Positions 37,320 through 47,530 of a stretch of DNA of 64,000 nt are shown here, one piece after another. The position numbers and the translations under genes were made by a program. The stretch is from Microplitis mediator (Eukaryota > Arthropoda > Insecta > Hymenoptera > Braconidae). How positions within the stretch are numbered: position 1 is the first letter of the stretch; each line of letters opens with the position of its first letter. The stretch covers positions 13,203,275-13,267,274 of the forward strand of contig NC_079975.1 in assembly GCF_029852145.1 (NCBI RefSeq), written 5' to 3'. A model generated the notes under the pieces. It searched no databases, was not told the origin of the DNA, and saw only the letters and a program-made list of their open reading frames with translations.

Positions 37320-37790
37320 CTTGACAATTTTACAAGATAGAAATTGTAATTTTACAAAATTTTTATTGGTAACTCGCGTAGTAAAATTACAATACGCATA
37401 TTGTAATTTCACAAAACTTTTATTGGTAATTAGTTTAGTAAAACTACAATATTCATGTTGTAATTTTACAAAACTTTTATTCGTAATTAGTGTAGTAAAA
37501 TTACAATACGCATATTGTAATTTTACTAAACTTTTATAGGTAATTAGTTTAGTAAAATTAGAATACTCATATTGTAATTTTACAAAACTATTAGTGGTAA
37601 TTAGTTTAGTAAATTTACAATACGCATATTGTAATTTTACTAAACTTTTATTGGTAATTAGTTTAGTAAAATTAGAATACTCATATTGTAATTTTACAAA
37701 ACTTTTAGTGGTAATTAGTTTAGTAAATTTACAATACGCATATTGTAATTTTACTATACTTATAGTTCACAAAAGTTCAGTGTAATTACA
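37320..37790. repeat. 57-bp tandem array, about eight units
   Basis: GGTAATTAGTTTAGTAAA recurs every 57 bases (for example 37368, 37425, 37482, 37539, 37596). Each unit contains the self-complementary stretch TTACAATACGCATATTGTAA. Alternating ACGCATA and ACTCATA variants suggest a 114-base higher-order unit. Because 57 is a multiple of three, the array gives long but meaningless open frames. Confidence 0.85.
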
Positions 37791-40700
37791 ATACACATAT
37801 TGTAAATGTACTGAGTCGATCACCGGAAAAAGTTTAGTAAAATTACAAAAAATTCGTTGTAATATCTCCAACTTGTAGACTACAAAATATATTGTAAAAT
37901 TATTATACTGGTACTCCAAAAATACCATACAGTTCTGAGTTTTAACTTCCTATAATTGTTTGGTAAAATTCCACTAGAAATTTTTAACAGTGTATATAAA
38001 ATATCCGAGAAAAATGTTAAAAAGGGTTTTTTTCAATTTTTCTATGACAATATTATTCAAACTAAACAACAAGTTGCATTTCATTACGTAGTGATCGAAG
38101 GAAACTATGAAGACAAAAAGCTAGTACGATTTTTGGACTATTTGGTACATTTTATTCTGAGTTATCCGGGAAACAACGAGGTAAATGGTTATTTTTTTAA
38201 TTTTTCAACATTAATATCTTTTGAACTAATCAACCGATTATGACTTTCAATGTGACAATCGACGCGTTTTATTGAGTTCTAAAACTGACTAGATTTAGAA
38301 ATCGATCGGATAAGGCACTTCGAAGATAATTGAAAAAAATCGTTTTTCACCGTTTCTTTCCTCAACAGTATCTCTCGAACAAATTGATCGATTAATATAG
38401 TTCTCGCGGCAATCGACACGTTCTATTGATTTCTAGAGCTCATTAGATTTTGAAATCAATTGATCCAGTTGTTTTTGAGAAAGTTCAGGAAAACTAAAAA
38501 AAAATTTTTCTTTTCGTATTTCTTAATTAAGTCCGAGTCTATGAGATCGAATGGTCTGAAATTTACCGAAAAGTTAATGGTTAAAGAAATATTTCGATTG
38601 CCGCAAAAACCATCAAAACGTCGATATCTGATGGAATTTCGATTTTCGAAAATCGGGGTGAAAACATTAACTTGCCGAATTTTTCGAAAATCGACGATTT
38701 TTTTAGCGGGAAGATAAAAATATTTATTAAGTGTACAGTTTATACGCTCTTTTCGATCGATATCAATATTATACATCTTGAATAGTAATGAACTCAACCA
38801 AATCAAAAAAAGTAATAAAGCGATAACATCTGATGTATTTTTTTTGTAACTTGTCTTTATTACAATTATTCAATGTATGCAAATAATTCATTATAAAGTA
38901 TGCTACCGTTTGATGGTTAGTGTATCAATGTTAAATATAGTTAGTTATGAATAAAAATCTAAAAAATTTGACCCCATGCCTTTTAATTTTAATTTTAAAT
39001 AAGTAAATAATTTTCTTTTTATTAATTTAACCCAAATGAAAATACGAAGAATTAGATGTGATAAGTTTCGGAAAAATTTCTGACAAATATTTAATTTACA
39101 AAATTAATGAAATCCGTATATCACGTGAACGAAGAACTTGAGCCACTTAACTAAGAGGACCTTTTTTTGTAGAAAATCAATTTCCCTAAAAAATCGTTGT
39201 TTGCATTTTTACTGTAAATTTCGTTATTTTTAGTCAATATTAACTAAAACCCTAAATTATTATTAAATAAATGATTTTCAGAACAAATACAGAAAAAAAA
39301 ATCAGATTCTCAGTAAAATTACTAAGGAGGTTTTTAAAGAGTATTAGATTACCTACACGGTGAAAAATTTATAGGTAAATTTACTATGGGCGCATATAAT
39401 CCGTGAACTATACTGATACTTTGTAGAAATTTACAGTGGAAAAAAACTAAAGTCGTATTGTACTAGTGATTATTTGTAATGACCCAGTAAATTTAGAAAT
39501 CTCATCTATTAATAAATAAAAAATAAAATTTTGCTATAAATAAAAATTGAAAATGATTAGTATTTCTAGTGATTTTTACTACAGAACCATAGTAAACTTG
39601 ATGGTTCATTACATTTTAATTTGAGAATTTACTTTCTTTCGCAATATCCCATAGTGAATTGAAATACATTCTGATAGAAGAAATTGATGCAACAATAAAT
39701 ACGGAAGATTCCTACAGCAATTCTATATTTTTAACTTCCCGCTAAGAAAATCGATGATTTTCAAAATTTCGGGAAGTTATTGTTTTCACCCCGATTTGCG
39801 AAAATCGAAATTTCATCAGATTGATCACGTAGACTCGAAAATGTTGGCAAATTACGAAAAAAAAAATTTTTTTTTTTTTAGTTTTTTATTGATTTCTCAG
39901 AAACAAGTTAAACGATCGATTTCAAAATCTGATCAGCTCTAGAACTTTATAAGCCGCATCGAATGCGACCTCAACCATCACAATCAGTTGATTTGTTCAC
40001 AGAAAAAAAAAAATCTTGACTCAAGAAAATTTTTCTTCAACCAAGAAATTTTTCAGCGAGTGGAATGAAAACCGGAAATTTCTTGAACGAATTGAAATAA
40101 TTTCTTGAATTTTAAATCTTCAATTAAGAAAAGAAATTCTTAAGCCAATACATATTTCATACTTGGTCCAATAATAGAATTACTTGTTTTAAAAACTTGC
40201 AGTTTTTAGTTTAATAATAATTTTTCTTAACCTGAGTATGTTACTTACTTAAACCAAGAAATAAAAATATTTAGTTCGAGAAAGTTATACACTTAATCAA
40301 AGAACTATGATGTTTTGAGACAATAAACGGTACGAACTCGAACTAAAAATAAAGGGAGTTGATTCAAGAAATTTAAACTCTTGGTTTGAGTATAGTGTAC
40401 TTTCTCTGACCAATCACACGAAAAATCTCAAACCAAGATTACTAGAGTCTCAAGCCAAGAAAGTTTTCTCTTGGATTCTCACTCATAGGTGCTCCCTCCT
40501 TCGCACCCGAAGGAATGAATACTCCCCACTATATCTCTTTCTCACACTAGCGCAGCAAATGGATTTTGAGTTTACCTTTTCATTTTAAATAAATTAAAAA
40601 TTAAATAACCAAATTATATTATTATAATAAATTAATTGATTAATGTAATTCAATAATATTGAATAATTTCTCAATTTTTTTTGTAATTAAATTTGTTTTT

Positions 40701-40916
40701 TTTTTTTAACTTTTTTATATTTATGTCGAAATTCATTTATGAACGATTCATACAATCCGTTCAGTATTTTGGTAAAATGTCAAAACTAACATTTTTCTAA
40801 ATTATTGGCGATAACATTTGTAAAATTAATTCTAGGTTTAGGATTTAAAAATGTGACTGACCATAAGCCAGTGTGGTTTAGTATATGTGGGCAAAGTGAA
40901 CGTAGCCTAGCAAAGG

Positions 40917-40986
40917 CTGGGATGGCTTAGTTGGTAAAGCTCTCGCGTGACGCCGAATCGATCTGGGTTCGATTCCTCGGTTAAGC
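40917..40986 (+). repeat. tRNA-like segment with A and B boxes
   Basis: A box TGGCTTAGTTGG (40923-40934) and B box GGTTCGATTCC (40966-40976) match RNA polymerase III consensus at normal spacing. The would-be acceptor stem does not pair and there is no clean anticodon arm, so this is a tRNA-derived repeat head or pseudogene, not a working tRNA. Confidence 0.5.
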
Positions 40987-41405
40987 GATAATTGTTTTTT
41001 CTCAATTTGTTTAAATATTTAACTTATTGCGAAACTTACCCATCCTTTATAAATGCTTCTGATACAGTATTTATTTGCTTCACAGCATTGTTTGTAATAT
41101 TTAAACAAAAAAAAAAATTGTTCATTAAATAAATGAAACAAAAAAAAATAAAATTTTTTAGCTCGATAGATTTATTTGCTTAATTAAAGAAATTAATTTC
41201 TTGGCTGAAAATTTTTTTTTTGTTTGCGACAAATAAAAAAATTCTTGGCCCAAGAAAGTTTCTTCTTGGTTTAAAAAATTTTTTTTCTTAGTACAAAAAC
41301 TTTTTTTTTTAGCTCAAGACATTGTTTCTTGACTCGATAAGGTAACAGTCTTTAGACAAGAAACAAATTTCTCGAGTTAAAAACAAACTTTCTTGGCCCG
41401 AGAAA

Positions 41406-41473
41406 ATAATGCTTTAAACCAAGAACAAACTTTCTTGGGCCAAGAAAGTTTGTTCTTGGTTTAAAACATTATT
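41406..41473. repeat. Near-perfect palindrome of CCAAGAA motif
   Basis: AAACCAAGAACAAACTTTCTTGG is followed almost at once by its complement. It sits within the 39998-41799 element. Confidence 0.7.
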
Positions 41474-44357
41474 TTTCATGGTTCAAAAACTTTTTCGTTT
41501 CAGCTCAAGATATTTTTTCTTGACTTAAAAACGTAACAATTTTCAGCCAAAAAAAAAATTTGTTGAATTGAAAAAAAAATCTTCTCGAACCAAAAACCAA
41601 ATTTTTGGGACCAAGAAAGTTTTTTCTTGGTTTAAAGAATTTATGTTTTAGACTAAGAAAATTATGTCTTCCGCGAAGGAAATAATTTCTTGATCCAAAT
41701 AATTTTTTTACTTCAATAAAGTAAGAAATTTCGCTTGGTTCAAGAAAAAAATTTCGAAGACATTTTATTTCTTGTTTCAAGATTTCCTTTTTTTCTGTGT
41801 TCGAGAGATATCGTTGGAGAAAGAAATGGTAAAAAACGGTTTTTTTTTCGATTATCTTTGAAGTGACTCAACCGATCAATTTCAAAATCTTATCAGCTCT
41901 AGAACTCAATAAAATACGTCGATTGCCGCCTCAACCATCAAAATCGGTTAATTCGTTCTCGAGATATCGCGGGATAAAGAAATGCTAAAAAACAGTTTTT
42001 TTCGAAAACAATGGCATACAAAAGTATTTTTGAGCTCTTCGAGCTCGAAAACAGCGGGAAGTTTTAGGGCTGGCCCGCAGGGTCAACCGATAGACAGATT
42101 TTTTTATGTATCTAACCTCAAATTACTATGGCAGCTAGCAAATTTTAAAAGAGTCCCATACGAGTTATGGATAGCGACGCGAGTGAATGTGGCATAAAAT
42201 TTTGTGGACATATATAAAAAATTGTCTCAGCAATAAATGTATTCTTCTTAAATGTTCAAAGAATTGTTTAATTATTATATAAAACGTTAGTAACAAAATT
42301 TATTTAAATAAAATTATACTTTACCTATAGGAGGCTATAGACTAGTGAATCAACTTGACTAGGATCCCAACATTATTTACACTTAGGGGCAGTTTTTCAA
42401 ACCAAGTTTATTTTTATCCGGGTTTAAATTAATATTGATAGTATATTATTAATAGATATACTAGCAATAATAATGAAATCCCGGATTAAAAATAAACCCA
42501 GTTTAAGAAAAATTACAATTTCTATTGTAATAATGAAAAAGGTGATACAGTTTATTTTACTATGGTGCATTATAGTTTTTGTAGTGTTCTATAGTTAACT
42601 TCACTCCCAACTTAATTTACTATGGTCTGTCGTAGAATCCAGTAGTGAGTAAATATAGTTAACTGGTAATCTGTTCTATAGTAAAACTCAATGTGCAGCG
42701 AAAGTAAAAAGTAATATATAATTTTCACCGTGTACAAAATGCTGCAAATGGCGATCCGACAACTTGAATTGCGGCTGTGCTGTAGCGAATTTAAAAAAAA
42801 ACCCAACTTTTCTATGCATTTTAAATGGGAAAACTTCAAAATTAAATTCAAAGTACTCAAATTTAAATTTAAGAGCTGAAACTTTCAGGGAATTTTTTCT
42901 TTAATGTCTACAACAATATGTTGAAGTGGGAGTGGAATAGAAAAATCGTTCTAAACGGACTACTCTAATATAAATATGTTTCAAGAGCTAGAGGGAAATT
43001 CTCATTTAGGAAAAAACATCGCAAAAGAAATAGTAATTAGTACGCATTTTATCCATGGTATTATTGTATAAATCAGTTTATTTGACTGATGCAAATAAGT
43101 GGGTTAGTACGAATCAGTTTCGGCTCTAAGGATGAAATGAACTTTTTTTTTCTGCTCCCTGCATCAGTTTCTTATTTGATTAAAGCACTGTCATAATCGC
43201 TTTTGTTGATTGTAAATTTCGAAATTATTATATTATTTTGAGGAGTCATTCATAAAAAAGGTGAAATTCTCGAGGATGGGGAGAAGGGCCATAAAAGTGT
43301 CACAGCAAGGGTCGGGGTAAAATCTTTCGTTACATGATGTTAACATAAGCATACAATTTTCTAAATATATATTGAGACCACTATGCATTTCATTTTGATC
43401 GTATCGAAACGAACGTAGATTAAAAATAAAATATGACTGAAATTAACGAACGTCGACGCATTTCCGTTCCCAGTTATAAACTTTCGTTGACACTGCAAAC
43501 AAAGCCTGGGACTCGGACCGTATCTACTTTCTCATAGACACCTGAGATGCAAATATATGTCCTCTTATCAATATGTATCTAATAGAGAGTAGTGAGTCAG
43601 ACAGTGAATCGGATGATTTGGCAGAGGCAAGTACTCTAAAACTAATAATCACCTTTTTACTATTCTATGTCAGTCGGAATAATGAATTAACAATTCTATT
43701 ATTATCCGGTGGGCGAGAGTAAAAAATTGACGATCGTGCTCGTGAATGTGTATGAGTAGATTACTTCGTGGTTTGTTATCTCTTGGACCGATTAACTGAT
43801 TTAAATGTGCCTTGCGACAATCTTAAAATTCAATCATATCTAACTTGTAACAAACTCTCTTGATGACAACAAAAAACAAACAATCGGTAACTTCGTAAGA
43901 TATTGTACGGTCAACCCTTCGTTTGTGTGTTACAAAGTGTTTAGTATAAAACAATTACTTTTGAGCTCGAACAGCTAGAAAGATCAATGATCTAACGAAT
44001 AGTTTGAATTCGAAAAGTTCAAATACACAGTTAAAATTAATGGCGTGTAATGTCTATCATTTTCATGTTGAGTCAGATCACGAAAAATTTACTGATGATT
44101 TCTCGTCAATTGTCGTCAAAAATGATTTGATCGAATTTTTAGTCAATTTTCTATTAAATAATTTCTTGGATAAATTAAATATACAAGCACTTGTAATTGT
44201 AAGTAAACTGAAAGTCGTATTACTCAATACACAGAAAAACAAAATATAAAAAATTTATAAATAATAGTAAAAAGTGGAATCTATTAACAATAATTAGTAT
44301 TACAATGTATTTAATGCAAAGTAGTTTGCTAATTTTTATAGATTCCTAAAAACTACC

Positions 44358-44600
44358 CCGACTAGAAAAAAAGTTGTAAGACCTATTGGTATCCAATTGG
44401 GTTCCTAATAACGAACCCAACGTTGGGATGTAACGCATAGCTCAAGATGATCCCAATCGGGTAATCCCTATTGGGTCCCAGTTTGGTATGCCCAACTGTT
44501 TCCCAATTAGGCATACCCTATAGGGTTCCAATTAGGTACACCCTACCGAAACTTTAGGCCAACCCAATAAAATCCCAAAAGTATACTTTTAATGATTTCA
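44358..44600. repeat. Repeat of CCCAATTGGG-type palindromes
   Basis: After ACTAGAAAAAAAGTT come variants of CCAATTGGGT, CCCTATTGGGT, CCCAATTAGG and ACCCTATAGGGT about every 20-25 bases. The leading part resembles 31607-31650 (GTTTAAGTCCTATTGGTATA). Non-coding; likely the end of a mobile element. Confidence 0.5.
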
Positions 44601-46375
44601 CAAACTACCTAAACATTATTACTTTTTGGCATAAATTCACGACTAATTAGTGAAAGTTTTTTGATTTATGGCATGCATCTATCAAAAAAGTAATACTTAG
44701 TGAAGTGAAGAATTGGTATCCTAGATACTGATTTTTGCCTCAGAAAAATTACAAAAACTGATAACTTTTATTTCATAAATTTTATTTCATTGATCAATTA
44801 TTAGTACAAAATATCATCTATTCATCATTAGAGATTAATTAGTAATATACATCAATCGAATAAGTGGTAAATATAGCAAGATGAAAAATTAGTATACTAG
44901 ATACTGATTTTTCTTTAACGCCACGGGACCTGTATTTCATGAATGCGATCTTCACTTGAAGATCGGTTAGTTCATACGGATAGCGGTCTATAAACAAGTA
45001 AGTATCTAAACGATGCCAATCCGAGATCAACGTCACATAGAAGCGTCAGGGTGTAAACTGCGGTCGACCTTTGTCTGTGTTTTATGGTTTTAAGGAAGTA
45101 ATGAAATATGGATCCGGAAAATAATTTAAAATACTACAATCATGGAATTTATTACATCTCTTTAATAATTTTGAAGGTAAGTTATTTTTTTATCACTTAT
45201 TTTCTTATTTAATTACACTACCAAGTTGCATTTATGAACAAATTCTACCATTTGAAATCCCTACCATTAACTTACGGCTGTATATTTAACAGACAAAAAA
45301 TTTTTTTAAATTGAAACTATTTCTAATTAATTGGGAGTCATTTGAGAAGATTAAGGAAAATAATTTTATTATTATTACGAACTAATTAATTAATGAGTAA
45401 TTAATTAATCTTTTTTGAGCGTATAGTAAGCATGTGAGAAAATAAAAACACGGTTTGTACGTTAGCTGATAAACTATTTGGGAAGAAAGTAATAAATTGT
45501 TTTAGCTTTAGCATCCCAAATGCTAATCACTCATTAATTGTTTTACAGAGTTGTTCTCTCCAATAAAATGTTAAGATATTTTATTGGAGAGGGAATTTTT
45601 TATTATTTTTGGTAGGCTCACTTATGACTGAGTTGTATACCTTCCAAAAAAATTAACAAAAAAGAATTCGTCTTATGTAGTATTTGCTGAAATAAGCTAA
45701 ACAACAGAAAAAAAAACATTATTATAAAACATACTTCAATCATCTTTGATAATTATTTTAAATTTGATCAGCCGCAAGAAGTCATTGAAATCAATGTTAT
45801 ATGTAAAAATTATCAAAAAACTGAATCATTCGAACAAAAGAATGTTGAGATAAACTCTGTTTTCGCTATTACTCTTATTCACGAGCGGTACTATCTTTAT
45901 TTCATTTGTACAATTGATGAAAACTTTTTCCGGCTTTTATCGTACACTTCGGATTTTTATTTTTTTTTTATTTTTAAGAGAAACAATTTCTACTAAATTG
46001 TTAAGCAACTTTTTGTAATGAGTTTATTTCTGTTATCTGTTGTACGCAAGTAGCGGCCAACTTACAGTCTTTATGATTTTTAAAAAATGAAGATAAAATA
46101 GATAAAGTTATTACGAACCAGTCTGATGCATTTTATTTAAAAAATGTTCAAAAGATTATCGATCTTCGCTTGTTTTTAACAATAATAATAATAATCAGGT
46201 ACTTGGAACTTTTTTGTTTATATAAAGATTGTTTAAAATTAACCTTCATAAATGGTAAAAATTTTTTGTTCAATATATACACCACATTAATTTGAATACA
46301 TAACTATAACCAAATGTTGATAAGTCAATCAGAAATATGTTGTGAAAATATTTTTTTTTTTGCGTGATTTTGAAT

Positions 46376-46959
46376 TATAAAATGAAATTTTCATTCCAAG
46401 AGATTTGCAAATTTGTTTGCACACAGTCAGGCAATAAAAATTTTATTGGTAGTGAAAGCGTTTTAAATGCTGGACATGTGATAAAATGTGGACAAGTAAT
46501 AAACCGTGATTATCCTATTATAGATTTTTTAGCTTTTTGTTTTCAAACACCTCATATCGAAGATACCTCGCATGAAATAACTGGTTAAATGATAAACAAT
46601 GGTCGAATAATTGGCATGAGTTATTCCTGCAAAGCTGGTCTAAATGGTATTTGTAAAGATGTTTTTGCAGTGTTACTCCATTGTAACCGGTAACATATTT
46701 TACTACATTTATAACTTTTACTAGTTATTTTATTATTTCAATAATTAATTTATTACAACCAATTTTTATTTTCACAGCAATGATTTAGAGAGTTAAACAA
46801 TGATCACTTGTACAGATTAAAAGTGGGTATGGAATGAGCCTCATAAATCTTTATTAGAAAAATATGCAGGCAAGCCTTTGGACCAACACGAGTGTTTTTC
46901 ATCAACGAAAAAAAAATGTAGATGCTAAAAAAGTTTTGTATCGACTATTTAATTTTTGA
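46376..46959 (+). pseudogene. Broken SWIM-type zinc-finger gene fragment
   Basis: Reads NAGHVIKCGQVINRDYPIID and EITG, then after an in-frame TAA, NNGRIIGMSYSCKAGLNG and ICKDVFAVLLHCNR. An intron-like GT…AG (46690-46777) follows, then TCTD.KWVWNEPHK and KPLDQHECFSS with further stops and shifts. The order CxCKAG…CKHV…L is that of SWIM zinc-binding domains found in multi-copy, YqaJ-nuclease-associated insect proteins. Two of the four ligands are lost (first Cys to Tyr, His to Asp). The retained intron shows it is not a processed copy. Family assignment is from motif memory. Confidence 0.5.
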
Positions 46960-47530
46960 TTAGTGATAATTTATTAAAATAATAAACAAATAATAATTCT
47001 ATTAATTTGAATTAAGCTATATTAATTTTTCCATATAAATAAGCATATAGTTAAAACAAGAGCTGTTATAAATTCGAACTACTCCCTCAGATGTTGAATT
47101 TTGCCATCAGATTCCGTATCTGAGCGCCAGAGTTCCCAACATGGGGCATTCTATGCCAAATCCGACAGTTTGAAAAATTTTAATTTTTGATTTCCTTCAT
47201 TTGATATCCTTCATTTTTTGATATTTTGTAGTATCCACAAAAAAAACTCGTTCTGAAAAAGTTTTTATTTTTTTTCGATGACCCATTCGGAAATCGCTCT
47301 TTTTTTGGTTCTTTGCTAATGGTCCAAATTGGAAATGTTTTTTTTTATGAAATTTTTGGTTTTTCATGCACTATTCAGAAAAAATACGAACAAGTTTTTC
47401 AAAATATTTTTCCATGTGATTTTCAAGTTTTAAACTTTGAATCTTTTGGTTCTAAAGTTCATGTATATTTTAATTTTTTGACAATTTTTTATAACAAACC
47501 ACAATTTATTTCACAATTTTAAAGCCCGGT

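Larger units (their letters stand above)
32722..37992. mobile_element. 5.27-kb TA-flanked element carrying its own spliced gene
   Basis: Complementary ends CACTGTTAAAAA and TTTTTAACAGTG, with TA on both sides (32720-32721 and 37993-37994). A related repeat without the insertion reads GAGCATTAATATATCAAATA at about 51936, against GAGCGTTAA-TA | TA-TATAAAATA here, confirming a 2-base TA duplication. Arrays of TTGTAATTTTACAA-type words lie near both ends (32900-33900 and 37320-37780). In the middle is a three-exon gene (36476-36978). No DDE transposase is visible, so it may be mobilised in trans or be a large derivative carrying cargo. Confidence 0.72.
32380..38720 (+). repeat. Dispersed 'GGGCCAGCCCC' repeat, split by the 5.27-kb element
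   Basis: The left part (32380-32719) starts GGTTGGCCCTGCGAGCCAGC. The right part (37995-38720) resumes with AAATATCCGAGAAAAATG and ends TTTTAGCGGGAAGATAAAA. The joined order equals the intact copy at 51595-52975, which fixes the insertion point of the element at 32722-37992. Confidence 0.75.
39998..41799. mobile_element. 1.8-kb CACAG element with TTCTTGG…CCAAGAA motifs
   Basis: Ends CACAGAAAAAAAAAAATCTT and TTTTTTTCTGTG; TT lies on both sides, so a 2-base target repeat other than TA. The interior has dozens of CCAAGAAA / TTTCTTGG words in both orientations, shared with 27199-29746. Contains a tRNA-like segment and a palindrome. No protein gene is seen. Confidence 0.65.
39731..42113 (-). repeat. 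Dispersed 'GGGCCAGCCCC' repeat, inverted copy, split
   Basis: Starts (right end of the family) TTAACTTCCCGCTAAGAAAA and finishes GGGCTGGCCCGCAGGGTCAA. Interrupted at 39998 in the middle of the AACCGATTTTGATGG module, which resumes at 41800 as TTCGAGAGATATCG. Confidence 0.75.
39356..42732. mobile_element. CACGGTGAAAAAT element, outermost of a triple nest
   Basis: Ends CACGGTGAAAAATTT and ATTTTCACCGTG with TA on both sides (39354-39355, 42733-42734). Its own sequence (TTTACTATGG words) is split by an inverted copy of the GGGCCAGCCCC repeat, which in turn holds the element at 39998-41799. Confidence 0.65.

Noticed and set aside
37321..37785. Two open frames of 63-72 residues
   Set aside because: They are by-products of the 57-base tandem array, whose unit length is a multiple of three; the protein is just the repeat translated.
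40917..40986. Functional tRNA gene
   Set aside because: A and B boxes are good but the acceptor and anticodon arms do not form.
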